Shown: piece after piece, positions 16,728-26,031 of the stretch
Position numbering within the stretch: position 1 is the first letter of the stretch
Layout of the letters: each line of letters opens with the position of its first letter
NCBI GenBank assembly: GCA_020721905.1
Contig: DYLU01000033.1
Span: forward strand, 1-34,059
Source of the DNA: Leptospira biflexa
Lineage (GTDB): Bacteria > Spirochaetota > UBA4802 > UB4802
Length of the DNA: 34,059 bases
Reading direction: 5' to 3'
Translations under genes and position numbers: made by a program
The notes under the pieces: generated by a model
Told to the model about the DNA's origin: nothing
Databases searched by the model: none
Seen by the model: the letters and a program-made list of their open reading frames with translations, nothing else

Positions 16728-18621
16728 CACATACATCATAAAATCAGGGGTACCCTCAATTGCAGCCATGTGCGCGGTATGTGCTGCGGTACTGCACACA
16801 TACCAGTATATACTGGGAATCTCATACAGCCCCTTCACATATATATTTGATTTCCTTACAATTATTTGGATAATACTATGCGTATATGCATATATCTATT
16901 CATACAAAAATAATCGGGCGATAGCAACTGTTAAAATCATCATTGCTCTTGTATGGATAACCGGCGCTACCTTCTGTGCAATCTTTACCACCATATCACA
17001 GTGTGCCAGTACAATGGATAAACACAAAGGCATATTTTACGCCCGCGTGCTTGACACTGAGTACAAACGCTATAACACCTCTGCGATTCTTCAGTGCACC
17101 GGTAAGGGTGGAACATTCAGGGCTTATAGTATATTCAGCACTCATTGCCAGTTGCATACAGGCGATACGGTAGTGTTTAGCGCTACTGCCTATCCCACAC
17201 GAAGCCTGGAAGATGTGCATAACCTGTATTTAGCCAGAAAAGGGATAAATGCTGTGTTTTATTTAAACCAGGATGCAATCATACTGCATACGTTTGCACC
17301 TGTAAGGTTTAGGGAAAAAATTCAGAACTATATAAAGCATATGTTGTACACAACATATTCTACCGATGCTGCATCGCTTTTTGCTGCATTGTACCTTGGC
17401 AACAGGGATTATATACATCCTCATGTACAGGTTAAATTCAAGGAAGCAGGTGTTTTGCATGTACTGGCTGCAAGCGGACTTCATGTTGGAATTATTATAT
17501 TGGGCATCATGGCATTTGCACGGTTACTATCGGTCCCAAAAAATATTTCAGTACTCCTTACCGCTGCAGGTATATGTGCCTACCTTTTTATTTCCGATCA
17601 GCCGGTTTCACTTATACGGGCATCACTTATGTGTGTAGCAGGTGCTCTGTGTATGGTATTAAATGCGCAAAGACACAGCATCAACATCCTGTGCATAACT
17701 GCCTGTATCATCCTGTGTCTGTATCCTTATGAATTATTTAGCGCCGGTTTTCAGTTATCGTTTTTAGCAACTGCAGGAATACTGCTCTTGTACACCAGTT
17801 ACCATAAGGGGCTGAAACATTTCTACAAAGCTGCAGCGCCGCTAGCCGTAACCTTTTCAGCCCAGCTTTGTACCATGCCGGTCAGTGTGTTCCATTTTCA
17901 TGAACTATCGGTAACTGCATTTATTGCAAACCTTGTCGTTATACCGCTTGTCAGCCTGTATATGATTGCCGGCTTACTGACACCTGTCATGATATATACA
18001 GGTGCTGTGAATGTATATGCATACTGCATCAATCAGTTTTACATATGTATCATTTCTTGTATTCAATTTTTTGACCTGCTCCATGGCACACTGTATATCA
18101 CTTCACCAGCGCCGCTTGTAATGTACCTTGTAGTGTTGCTGATTCCCCTTGTGTATAAAAAGCCTGCAAATGCCATTATCCTTTGTCTGCTGATTGCTGT
18201 TATGATTTTCAATAATCAGCCGTCTTCAGGTCATAGTATTCATTATAAAAGCGATAGTTCCTGTTATGTAGCTCACATTGAAAATGGCAGTGCACAGTGT
18301 ATCATTGCCCTGAACAGTTACCAGGATTACAGCGAGCTTGTTCACAAACTTAAATATCATTCAGTGACTAAACTTTCACTCTTTCTACCCGATGCTTCGT
18401 TTAAAAGCTGTGCCTATGCAATATTGTTAGGCAAGCAGTTTTGCCTTGAAAAAATATATATAGAGAAATACTTGCCATCATCAATTGCAAAACTGGCCTA
18501 CACCACGCACATTGACAATATTCCGCTGGATTTCATTCAGCACTCAAAGCTAACACAACAGCCCATGTGGCACAGGCTTCTTGGCATGTATACTTCACTT
18601 CATCATGTATCATCAAAATAA
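16699..18621 (+). CDS. ComEC/Rec2-like membrane protein lacking an evident metallo-beta-lactamase domain
   Basis: ComEC forms the inner-membrane channel for single-stranded DNA during natural transformation. This product of up to 640 residues has N-terminal membrane helices (FTYIFDFLTIIWIILCVYAY and others), a periplasmic OB-like part (GIFYARVLDTEYKR...GDTVVFSATAYP), then the Competence-domain signature KEAGVLHVLAASGLHVGIIIL and about ten further helices. The C-terminal roughly 120 residues (SCYVAHIENGSAQCII onward) sit where full ComEC proteins have a metallo-beta-lactamase domain, but I see no HxHxDH. Start is uncertain: GTG 16699 overlaps the barrel gene by 29 nt; ATG 16768 begins just inside the first helix. 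Whether the cell is competent is unknown. Confidence 0.85.
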   Translation: MLCTKWDDYNTYIIKSGVPSIAAMCAVCAAVLHTYQYILGISYSPFTYIFDFLTIIWIILCVYAYIYSYKNNRAIATVKIIIALVWITGATFCAIFTTISQCASTMDKHKGIFYARVLDTEYKRYNTSAILQCTGKGGTFRAYSIFSTHCQLHTGDTVVFSATAYPTRSLEDVHNLYLARKGINAVFYLNQDAIILHTFAPVRFREKIQNYIKHMLYTTYSTDAASLFAALYLGNRDYIHPHVQVKFKEAGVLHVLAASGLHVGIIILGIMAFARLLSVPKNISVLLTAAGICAYLFISDQPVSLIRASLMCVAGALCMVLNAQRHSINILCITACIILCLYPYELFSAGFQLSFLATAGILLLYTSYHKGLKHFYKAAAPLAVTFSAQLCTMPVSVFHFHELSVTAFIANLVVIPLVSLYMIAGLLTPVMIYTGAVNVYAYCINQFYICIISCIQFFDLLHGTLYITSPAPLVMYLVVLLIPLVYKKPANAIILCLLIAVMIFNNQPSSGHSIHYKSDSSCYVAHIENGSAQCIIALNSYQDYSELVHKLKYHSVTKLSLFLPDASFKSCAYAILLGKQFCLEKIYIEKYLPSSIAKLAYTTHIDNIPLDFIQHSKLTQQPMWHRLLGMYTSLHHVSSK

Positions 18622-18813
18622 TGTGTTTATTGTAATAATTATAAATGCTTTTTAGGGTACATTAATAATGTATAGCCTCTGGCAGCACCGTCAATAGAGA
18701 ATTTTTGCCGGAAAAACGTTAAAAAATAAATTGATTGAATTTAGTTTTCCTCTGTGGTATGTTTTTCCGATAGTTATATAGAGTAAATAATTATCCTCAC
18801 AATAAGGGATACT

Positions 18814-20292
18814 ATGGCTATTTTAAATTTATCTCAGCTTCTAAAGCGGTTTGAACAAAATGAACCGGTAAGTCTTTCATTTTATTATCCCAATGAAAAT
18901 ATATCAAAAACATTGAATGCATTCCTGGCTAAAATTCTTTCAAATCAGGATAAAATATTCCTGCTTGATATGATGATTACTATTTTGCGGGAAATAATCG
19001 TTAATGCCACCAAAGCAAATGCCAAAAGGGCTTATTTCAAAAAGATTAATTTAAATATTAATGACCCGGAATGTTATCAGAAAGGTATTGAGAACTTTAA
19101 AAAAGATATTGTTGGGCAATTAGACACATTAGAACAGGATTTAAAAAATAACGACTTAAAAGTTACCATAACCATAAAAAAGCAGGATGATGGAATACGA
19201 TTTTCAATCACCAACCCAACCCCCATTCATCCAGTGGAACTGGCACGTATCAAAACACGTATTGAAAAAGCAAAGCAGTATTTAGACTTTACCCAGGCCT
19301 ATGAAGATGTATACGATGATACTGAAGGGGCAGGGCTTGGAATAGTCCTTGTTATATTGCTTTTAAAAAATGCCGGCATTGATCTATCAAATTACAAAAT
19401 AGGAACGGATGAAAGGATAACACAGGTATTGCTCAACCTGCCCAACCAATTACGGCCGGAAAAACTTACAACAACAATAAAACAGCAGATACTTGAACAG
19501 ATTGACGGCATCCCCACCTTTCCCGACCATATCATTAAGCTTTTGGAACTCTGCAGAAGAAAGGATGTTGAAATTAAAGATATTTCTTTTTCCATCATGC
19601 GCGACCCTGCACTCACCACCGATGTGTTGAAGCTTGCAAATTCGGCTGGCTTTGTGCCCGGCAAACGCATCGATAACTTAAGTGCAGCAGTCATGACCAT
19701 TGGTCTGAAAAATCTGGAAGCATTGCTTATTACAATAAGTGCCCGAAAAATACTGGATGAGCGCTTCCAGAAATTTGAGCAGATATGGGACCACTGTGAT
19801 AAAACAGCATCTTACGCACGCACTATCGCCACCCAGTACCGAAAAAACGACATCGTTGAGCAGGTTTCATTGTGTGGCCTGCTCCATGATTTAGGCAAAA
19901 TAGTACTTCTTTCGGTTAATCTTGAACTTGCCAACTGGATAGCTGACCTTGTATCTGACCGCAAGATTCGCACATCAACAGTAATGGAAGAAATTTCACT
20001 GGGCATAAGCCATTCAGGCATTGGACAGCTTATTGCACAAAAGTGGCAATTCCCGCAATATCTGGTTGAGGCAATACAGTGGCACCATTCACCTTTGTTA
20101 TGCGATAGCAACTATAAAGATCATGTTGCTGTTACCTATTTAGCTAACCTGTTGTGCGGTGTTGAATCAAGGAAGTATTTCTATTACTATTGTGAAGATG
20201 AGATATGTAGGCAATTTGAAATAGAAACTGAAGAAGAATTCAACAAACTGCATAAACTCTGCACGGATACCTATACCAAAATTGCTCAGTAA
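18814..20292 (+). CDS. GHKL-ATPase-like plus HDOD domain protein
   Basis: This 492-residue signalling protein joins two modules. Residues about 50-210 look like a histidine-kinase-type ATPase: an N-box (LREIIVNATKANAKR, residues 58-72), and a glycine lid (EGAGLGIVLVILLLKNAGI, 171-189). The middle G1 box reads FSITNPTPI where Asp-x-Gly is usual, so ATP binding may be lost or altered. Residues about 228-430 are an HDOD domain (GIPTFPDHIIKLLELC, LKLANSAGFVPGKRIDNLSAAVMTIGL, LCGLLHDLGKIVLL, IQWHHSPLL). HDOD proteins act in chemotaxis, c-di-GMP and stress signalling as scaffolds. A ribosome site AAGGGATACT precedes the ATG. It is followed after 5 nt by the Maf-like gene, so motility-related signalling is a reasonable guess. 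Confidence 0.8.
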   Translation: MAILNLSQLLKRFEQNEPVSLSFYYPNENISKTLNAFLAKILSNQDKIFLLDMMITILREIIVNATKANAKRAYFKKINLNINDPECYQKGIENFKKDIVGQLDTLEQDLKNNDLKVTITIKKQDDGIRFSITNPTPIHPVELARIKTRIEKAKQYLDFTQAYEDVYDDTEGAGLGIVLVILLLKNAGIDLSNYKIGTDERITQVLLNLPNQLRPEKLTTTIKQQILEQIDGIPTFPDHIIKLLELCRRKDVEIKDISFSIMRDPALTTDVLKLANSAGFVPGKRIDNLSAAVMTIGLKNLEALLITISARKILDERFQKFEQIWDHCDKTASYARTIATQYRKNDIVEQVSLCGLLHDLGKIVLLSVNLELANWIADLVSDRKIRTSTVMEEISLGISHSGIGQLIAQKWQFPQYLVEAIQWHHSPLLCDSNYKDHVAVTYLANLLCGVESRKYFYYYCEDEICRQFEIETEEEFNKLHKLCTDTYTKIAQ

Positions 20293-20297
20293 ATCTC

Positions 20298-21962
20298 ATG
20301 GAAAATTTTACAATAACCATAGCAAAGAGTGGTCACAAAACACTGCACTATACTAATGGCAAGCAAACAATCCGCATTCATTCAGCATACGACCCTGTTA
20401 AAGAAGCCCAGCGCATTGTTCAACAGTATAACCCCAAACGTGCTTCAATCATTATTGTTTGCGGGCTGGGACTTGGCTACCACGTACTGGCTTTAAAAGA
20501 CAAATTCCCCCAACGTACCATCATAGTTGTTGAAAAAGACAAAAATCTTATACAACTGGTTAAGCAGGAATTCCCTGAAGTCTTTACATGTGCTTCTATA
20601 GTCAATGATGAAGAAGAAATTGCCAGAGTGTTAGAATCAATTGATATCAGGTCATTCAGAGGAACTGCCCTGCTGGTACACCGACCATCGTATTCGTTGC
20701 ACCCTGAATTTTATGATGCACTGATAACAAACACTCACAAACAGATAAGCAGCCGCATCAGTGACCTTTTAACCCGCTTTGAATTTGAGGAACTGTGGGT
20801 AAAAAACATAGTGCTCAATGCAAAACAGATGCATACAGCACTGCCGGTAAAATCCCTGTTTGGCAAATTTAAGGGCATACCGGGTATCATTGTATCAGCC
20901 GGGCCTTCATTAATTCACAGCTTAGATGCGCTATCGCAGGCGTATGACAAAGCTTTCATTGTGTGTGTTGACACTGCATATAAGGTGCTCGAGCGCCATG
21001 CTATAAGGCCCCATATAGTCATGACACTTGATGCACAAACGCACAGTATAAAACATTTTCTTGGCATAACACAAAAACCGGTTCTTTTGGCCGATGTTGT
21101 CAGCAGTCCCAGAGTAACCCGTCTGATTGAAAAAAAATTTTTCAGCACAACCGCAAAATACTACACTGCCCCCGATGGCAGTCTCCATCGCGAATCAACA
21201 CCAATAATGGAATGGATTCAGAACTTCACCGGCCAGATTGGTGATATTCAATCAGGAGGTTCGGTTGCTACCAGTGCATTTGACCTTCTGCTTGCTGCGG
21301 GTTGCAGTGCAATAGTGCTTGTGGGTCAGGATTTAGCTTACACAGGCAGGGAAATTCATAGCCGCGGCACTCATCATAATGATGACTGGCTTCCTGTCAT
21401 TAACCGCTTTAACAATCTTGATACCATCAACCAGAATGTAATCCAAAAGCGCAAAATAAAATATGTCCCATCAAACAATGGCAGCACCGTGATCACAGAT
21501 TTTGTTCTGGATCTCTACCGAAGCTGGTTTGAGGACTCAGCAAAAAGAGTACCCACACCGGTATACAACACCAGCACAGGCGGTGCGGTTATTGCCAATA
21601 CAACATTTACACCACTGCAGGCACTGGTTGAAAAGTGGAAAAAGCCTCCTGTCAGCCCGCAGGAGATCATATCCCATGAACTATCGCACAACAACCCAAT
21701 CAATACACAATCCCTTTCCAGGAAATTTTCACACCTTCACCACAAACTTCAAGAATTACAAACTGCAGCATTGCAGGATATAGATTCCCTGTATGCAATT
21801 CTTGATGATGAAGATATGGACACACTGTGTTCCCCTTTCATGCGTAAAACATTGTTCTATATTGCGCGCCACAACCTTGAAAAGCAGAAGGTTGATACGC
21901 TAATCAAAGATTCAGCGCTGGCTGCTGCACGTGAACTTTTGAAGATATTTGCAAAACTGTAA
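20298..21962 (+). CDS. Maf/DUF115-type glycosyltransferase (motility-associated, MptE-like)
   Basis: This 554-residue protein belongs to the DUF115 (MptE-like) group that includes motility-associated factors which transfer nonulosonic acids to flagellin. It has SIIIVCGLGLGYHVLALKD and TIIVVEKDKNLIQLV (Rossmann-like N-domain), GIPGIIVSAGPSLIHSLDAL (central motif), AFIVCVDTAYKVLERHAIRP, and GSVATSAFDLLLAAGCSAIVLVGQDLAYTGREIHSRG, all typical. A C-terminal helical part (residues about 420-554, HLHHKLQELQTA...) follows. It begins 5 nt after the HDOD gene, so co-expression is near certain. Flagellin glycosylation is the likely role; flagellin genes are not in the window. Confidence 0.85.
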   Translation: MENFTITIAKSGHKTLHYTNGKQTIRIHSAYDPVKEAQRIVQQYNPKRASIIIVCGLGLGYHVLALKDKFPQRTIIVVEKDKNLIQLVKQEFPEVFTCASIVNDEEEIARVLESIDIRSFRGTALLVHRPSYSLHPEFYDALITNTHKQISSRISDLLTRFEFEELWVKNIVLNAKQMHTALPVKSLFGKFKGIPGIIVSAGPSLIHSLDALSQAYDKAFIVCVDTAYKVLERHAIRPHIVMTLDAQTHSIKHFLGITQKPVLLADVVSSPRVTRLIEKKFFSTTAKYYTAPDGSLHRESTPIMEWIQNFTGQIGDIQSGGSVATSAFDLLLAAGCSAIVLVGQDLAYTGREIHSRGTHHNDDWLPVINRFNNLDTINQNVIQKRKIKYVPSNNGSTVITDFVLDLYRSWFEDSAKRVPTPVYNTSTGGAVIANTTFTPLQALVEKWKKPPVSPQEIISHELSHNNPINTQSLSRKFSHLHHKLQELQTAALQDIDSLYAILDDEDMDTLCSPFMRKTLFYIARHNLEKQKVDTLIKDSALAAARELLKIFAKL

Positions 21963-22038
21963 AGACTCATTAATTTGACTATATTTCAGTTTCATTTTGT
22001 CCGATAACTGTAAAAACGAAACAAACCAGCTACACACT

Positions 22039-22905
22039 ATGAAACAACAGTACAGGCACTACATTTTTATCTTTTTTCTGGCGATAGTTACGGCAGTGGC
22101 CCTTACCTCACTATCAGTGTCAGGGGGCAATAAAGTTATCCAGTACTATAACAATGTAGAAATCAACTGGACCGACCAGATCATTGTGGCAAAAGCAGTT
22201 GGAAAGCCTTTTGTTTCTGAAAGCGGCACTCCACTTGATACCGCTACATATGCGATATTGTCAGTGAACAATGCACGCAGCAGAGCAATAGAAGAAGCCA
22301 AAGACAGGGCTACGGAATCCCTTATAACGGCACTACAGATAATTCAGGTTGACCCGATGCGTTCGCTGGGCGACTGTATTCATAATGACGATTATACACA
22401 GATGCAATTGGGTATGTACCCCAATGATATTAAATACAGCTTTAAGCCCGATGGGGCTATTGCCACACAATGCACTGCCATACTTCCCATGGGAAGGCTT
22501 TTAAAACTTTTGCCCGAAGCCCTGCCGGCAAAGGACATTCCACAGTTGCCTGTTAAACTGCCTTCAACTGACTATTCAGGGCTGATTGTGGATACAAGGG
22601 GACAGCACTTTTCAACTATGCTTTTCCCGTCGCTTTTTGCTGAAGATGGGACTGAAATATTTGGCAAAGATTTTATAGATTCCCGTGATGCCTATGTGTA
22701 TGGCACGGTTGCCTATTGCTTCAGCGATGATGTGGCTTTGCATCATAAAAAAGCTGGCAGAAATCCATATTACTGTGCCGCACTGCGTCTTTATAACAGG
22801 TGCCCGGTGATTGCCAATACTGACCTTAAAAAAATTCTTGCAAGCAGTATAACAAGAAATAACTTGAAAAAAGGCAATATTGTTATTATTATTGATAGAG
22901 AATAA
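22039..22905 (+). CDS. Membrane-anchored or exported protein of unknown function
   Basis: This 288-residue protein begins with an N-terminal hydrophobic segment, HYIFIFFLAIVTAVALTSLS, probably a signal or anchor. The body opens NVEINWTDQIIVAKAVGKP and continues ARSRAIEEAKDRATESLITALQ, a pattern seen in LPP20-like and other envelope proteins with a long helical repeat. It then has SGLIVDTRGQHFSTMLFPSLFAEDGTEIFG. I do not recognise a defined family. The ATG at 22039 is preferred; an extension back to a TTG at 21997 has no support. It follows the Maf-like gene by about 76 nt and precedes two further membrane or periplasmic proteins in the same direction. Confidence 0.6.
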   Translation: MKQQYRHYIFIFFLAIVTAVALTSLSVSGGNKVIQYYNNVEINWTDQIIVAKAVGKPFVSESGTPLDTATYAILSVNNARSRAIEEAKDRATESLITALQIIQVDPMRSLGDCIHNDDYTQMQLGMYPNDIKYSFKPDGAIATQCTAILPMGRLLKLLPEALPAKDIPQLPVKLPSTDYSGLIVDTRGQHFSTMLFPSLFAEDGTEIFGKDFIDSRDAYVYGTVAYCFSDDVALHHKKAGRNPYYCAALRLYNRCPVIANTDLKKILASSITRNNLKKGNIVIIIDRE

Positions 22906-22921
22906 TCAGTAATACAATTAT

Positions 22922-23548
22922 ATGAATCCTATTGCATCCATATTACATACTTTTGTACGAATCATCAACAGAATGATTGATTCAATTGATATTCGTACAC
23001 AGCAATCCATAAAAGAGGGCTTTTTCTTCCTTGTCTTTCTTCTATCTGTTGGTGCAGTATTCTTAGGATATCATCTGGGCAAACAGTCAGCAAAGCCGGC
23101 TGGCAAACCGTATGCAGAAATAACAAACGATGTTTTTGACCTTGACATTAAAATGAAGAAGGAGCCAGGCTCATTTCAGTCCATGCTTGAAGGTGCATTG
23201 ATGGAACAGCGCCGCGAACTTACGGATAATAAACTAACTTATCCCACAAAAGAAGATGAGCCAATGACAATGCCTGCAAAACCAGTTGATATACCTGAAG
23301 ATGTCAGGGAAATACAAAAACCTCTGTCAGAGCATGATGGTATAAAACCGGTTGAACCTATTAATCCTGATTACACGCCAGCAGTGGTAAAGCCTGTTGA
23401 TTCAGTTAAACGCAATCAGGAAAAGCCTGCTGCTTTTCCGTTAAAAACCCAATCGCAGGTTGATACTGAAAAAAAAGAAACCATTACGCCAAAAAGCGCA
23501 AAAGAACTTAAGCCAATGGATATACGTGACAGGGTGTTTGAGCAATGA
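22922..23548 (+). CDS. Single-pass membrane protein with proline/lysine-rich periplasmic tail, unknown function
   Basis: This 208-residue protein has about 35 cytoplasmic residues, one transmembrane helix (GFFFLVFLLSVGAVFLGYHL, residues about 33-52), then a charged region and a long low-complexity tail rich in Pro, Lys, Val and Glu (for example KPVDIPEDVREIQKPLSEH). The layout resembles spacers of envelope-spanning proteins such as TonB- or SPOR-type anchors, but no such domain follows. Its stop overlaps the start of the TPR gene by four bases (ATGA), indicating translational coupling. Confidence 0.6.
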   Translation: MNPIASILHTFVRIINRMIDSIDIRTQQSIKEGFFFLVFLLSVGAVFLGYHLGKQSAKPAGKPYAEITNDVFDLDIKMKKEPGSFQSMLEGALMEQRRELTDNKLTYPTKEDEPMTMPAKPVDIPEDVREIQKPLSEHDGIKPVEPINPDYTPAVVKPVDSVKRNQEKPAAFPLKTQSQVDTEKKETITPKSAKELKPMDIRDRVFEQ

Positions 23549-24342
23549 ATCTGATACATATACTTGTAGCATGTTCTTTGATGGTTGCACAGCCGGCAAA
23601 TAAAGAAGCTATACTGGAAACCATTCTATCCGAACCAAAAGCTGCTAAAATCCCCATGCAATATAAAACTGAGGGTGATGCTACTCAAAATAAAGGAGCA
23701 GGTACCCCTGATGATGTTTTACTGAAACAGGGGATTGAATTTTACAATGCTGAATTCTATGAACGGGCTTTGCAGGCACTGGAAAGCCTTCAAGAAAATT
23801 ACCCTCAAAGCCCTTTCAAAGACCAGGCAAGTCTGTGGAAAGCAAAGATTTTAGTACAGCAGCAGAAATATGCAGATGCCCTGCAGGAGCTATCAACCAT
23901 ACCCCAACAATCCGGTGAATATCCTGCGGCTCTTTTTATGACAGGCAGGGTAAATCAGGCAATGGGTAAGCCGCTGGACGCCATTGAATACTACAGTAAA
24001 GTAGCAGGATTATACCCTGATCAGGATTTTTCTGACGATGCACTAATTCTGGTTGCCCAGTTATATATATCACAAAAAAAAGGCAACGCAGCGTTACGTG
24101 TATTGCTGAAAGATATAAAGCAGTACAGTGACCGCGAAACAGTTGATGATGCATATTACTGGTTGGGCAAAATTTTAAGCACTGACCCTCATTTAAAAGA
24201 TGTTGAACTGGCGCGCAAAGTATATACAATATTTCTGAAGCGCGCTTCAGATCCTGCATATAATGCCTTTTATTCATCACCACTGAAAGACAGGGTTGCT
24301 GATGAGCTCAAGCGGTTAGATGCAACCTATTTCCCTGAATAA
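23545..24342 (+). CDS. TPR-repeat periplasmic protein (YbgF/BamD-like)
   Basis: This 265-residue protein begins with a hydrophobic signal-like stretch (MNLIHILVACSLMVAQPA). From residue about 50 it carries tetratricopeptide repeats: VLLKQGIEFYNAEFYERALQ, ASLWKAKILVQQQKYADALQ, AALFMTGRVNQAMGKPLDAI and ALILVAQLYISQKKGNAA. The repeats resemble those of BamD, YbgF and related envelope-assembly adaptors, but no partner is evident. It is translationally coupled to the preceding membrane protein. It converges with the cheX-like gene. Confidence 0.72.
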   Translation: MNLIHILVACSLMVAQPANKEAILETILSEPKAAKIPMQYKTEGDATQNKGAGTPDDVLLKQGIEFYNAEFYERALQALESLQENYPQSPFKDQASLWKAKILVQQQKYADALQELSTIPQQSGEYPAALFMTGRVNQAMGKPLDAIEYYSKVAGLYPDQDFSDDALILVAQLYISQKKGNAALRVLLKDIKQYSDRETVDDAYYWLGKILSTDPHLKDVELARKVYTIFLKRASDPAYNAFYSSPLKDRVADELKRLDATYFPE

Positions 24343-24355
24343 CATTTATTTCAAT

Positions 24356-24820
24356 TTATTTCAATGCTACATTCATCTCTAACTGCCCAAATGGGCTGTA
24401 CAGATTAATCCCCAGTGTGGTCTGTTTTATTAAGGTGATAGTATAGCTTTCGCCTTCAATGACGGTAGGGGTTGTCATCTCAACGCGCTTTCCTGAATAG
24501 GCAAAAAGGTTCATTGCATTCCCGGTAATCATATTGGCAATTTCACCAACAATATCCTTCCATTCATTCATTATATCTTTCTCAGATAATCCTGGTGCAA
24601 GGATCTGTGCAATCTTTTTTACCATCTCAAGGCTCATACTAAACACTACCTGACCAGTAACCGCTCCGGTAATACCAATGATAATAGCAACATCATGTGA
24701 TGGCTGTGGCACTTCTTTCAATACCAGCTTCCCTCTTCTTAAATCAACATTAAGAAGTTGCTTAAATACCACACTTGCTGCCTCTAAGAACGGATTAACA
24801 TATTCAGCATTAATATTCAT
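24356..24820 (-). CDS. cheX: CheX-like chemotaxis phosphatase
   Basis: CheX-type proteins dephosphorylate CheY-P in chemotaxis. The 154-residue product has the conserved Glu-x-x-Asn motif in WKDIVGEIANMITGNA (residues about 87-102), SHDVAIIIGITGAVTGQVVFSM for the beta-sheet interface, and a typical C-terminal strand pair. The length matches CheX (about 155). Start at 24820 follows AAGGGGTACTGT. No other che gene is adjacent. The same family also includes CheX-like proteins with no proven phosphatase activity. Confidence 0.82.
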   Translation of the reverse strand: MNINAEYVNPFLEAASVVFKQLLNVDLRRGKLVLKEVPQPSHDVAIIIGITGAVTGQVVFSMSLEMVKKIAQILAPGLSEKDIMNEWKDIVGEIANMITGNAMNLFAYSGKRVEMTTPTVIEGESYTITLIKQTTLGINLYSPFGQLEMNVALK

Positions 24821-24867
24821 ACAGTACCCCTTGGTGTGTTACAAAAATTAAAACTGCCTTTGCCATT

Positions 24868-26004
24868 CTACTGTGCCTCAAACTTCTGATTCCTTATTAT
24901 TTTCGACTTTTCAAACAGTCTGGTTAACAGTGATATATATAAAGAATTAGCCTTGGTGTAAAAAAGATTCTGTTCCAGGTCCTGACGCTCCTTATCAGGG
25001 ATCTGCGTTTCAGGTATATATCGTACCACAGGTGTAAAAATATACATCCCGTCAAATCCGTAAATGCACCGTGATGTTGCTCCCTGCTTCAAACTAAAAA
25101 TATCTGATTGAAATATCTTTGATTCCTGCAGAGGATACAGGATTCGCCCCTTATCATCTTTTTCCCTGATGAGATCACCCGGCCTGAACTCATTGGAATA
25201 TGATACTACTCCCTGCAGTACCCCTTGAGCTTCGGCAAATGACCTGCCGGCAAGTGCAAGCTGGTCAATTTTATTTGCAAGCTCATGTTTAATTTTTTCC
25301 AACCTGTCACTGGCAAGCTTATCCTTTATTCGCTGTCGGTCAGTTTTTGGATCTTTTAATTCTTTTGGGTTTTTCTTCATCTCTGCGTCAACTTCTTCAT
25401 CGGTAACTGCAATTTCCCTTGCATACCGCTTTGCCAGCTCCTGATTTGAAACAAAAGCATACTGTATTTTTATTTTTGTGTTCTGTATTCTGAAATCAGA
25501 TACTAACTCCAAAGGTGATACGCTGACTCCAGCCAGGAGCAGATTCTGCAATTTACCTAAATATATCTCCTGTTGCACATATTTATAGTAATCCGATATA
25601 CCCATGTGGAATCTATCCAGAAAATTCTTAAAAAAAGCTTCATTGAATGTTCCGGTATTGTCAGAAAATCGGTTTCGGATAACACTTTTTATTTCTTTTT
25701 CGGTTACCGCTATGCCCTCTTTTTTTGCAAGCTGAACAAGAAGCTTTTCCTGTATCATGCGTTCTATAATCATACGCTGCTGCTGCTTGGCATCTTCGGT
25801 TTTACCAAACATATGCGTGTCACGATAGCGTATAAAATCCATATACCCTATTGTCTCACCGTTAACCTTTGCGATGGTATTCTGATCAAAACCCATACGG
25901 GATAAAAAATCAGGCATACCAAACGATATTATAATAATAAGAACAAAAAAACCAACAATAACATAACCCACTACCTTAATGACAGGATGTTTAGAATCAA
26001 ACAT
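24868..26004 (-). CDS. SurA/PpiD-like membrane-anchored chaperone
   Basis: This 378-residue protein has an N-terminal transmembrane helix (VVGYVIVGFFVLIIIISFGM, about residues 11-30), then a SurA_N/PpiD-like region: AKVNGETIGYMDFIRYRDTH, QQRMIIERMIQEKLLVQLAKKEGIAVTEKEIKSVI and FKNFLDRFHMGISDYYKYVQQE. PpiD-type proteins help outer-membrane and periplasmic proteins fold at the membrane exit. The C-terminal segment (GRSFAEAQGVLQG to FDGMYIFTPVVRYIPE) is where a parvulin PPIase domain would be, but it is short and I do not see the usual PPIase motifs, so it may be a chaperone only. Start ATG at 26004. It follows the Trm112-like gene by 27 nt on the same strand. Confidence 0.75.
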   Translation of the reverse strand: MFDSKHPVIKVVGYVIVGFFVLIIIISFGMPDFLSRMGFDQNTIAKVNGETIGYMDFIRYRDTHMFGKTEDAKQQQRMIIERMIQEKLLVQLAKKEGIAVTEKEIKSVIRNRFSDNTGTFNEAFFKNFLDRFHMGISDYYKYVQQEIYLGKLQNLLLAGVSVSPLELVSDFRIQNTKIKIQYAFVSNQELAKRYAREIAVTDEEVDAEMKKNPKELKDPKTDRQRIKDKLASDRLEKIKHELANKIDQLALAGRSFAEAQGVLQGVVSYSNEFRPGDLIREKDDKGRILYPLQESKIFQSDIFSLKQGATSRCIYGFDGMYIFTPVVRYIPETQIPDKERQDLEQNLFYTKANSLYISLLTRLFEKSKIIRNQKFEAQ

Positions 26005-26031
26005 ACATATAACCTCATATCAAACATTAAA

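Noticed and set aside
18730-18790. FliA (sigma-28) promoter for the HDOD-Maf run
   Set aside because: TTCCGATAG resembles the -10, but the candidate -35 (TAGTTTTC) has a spacing several bases too long.
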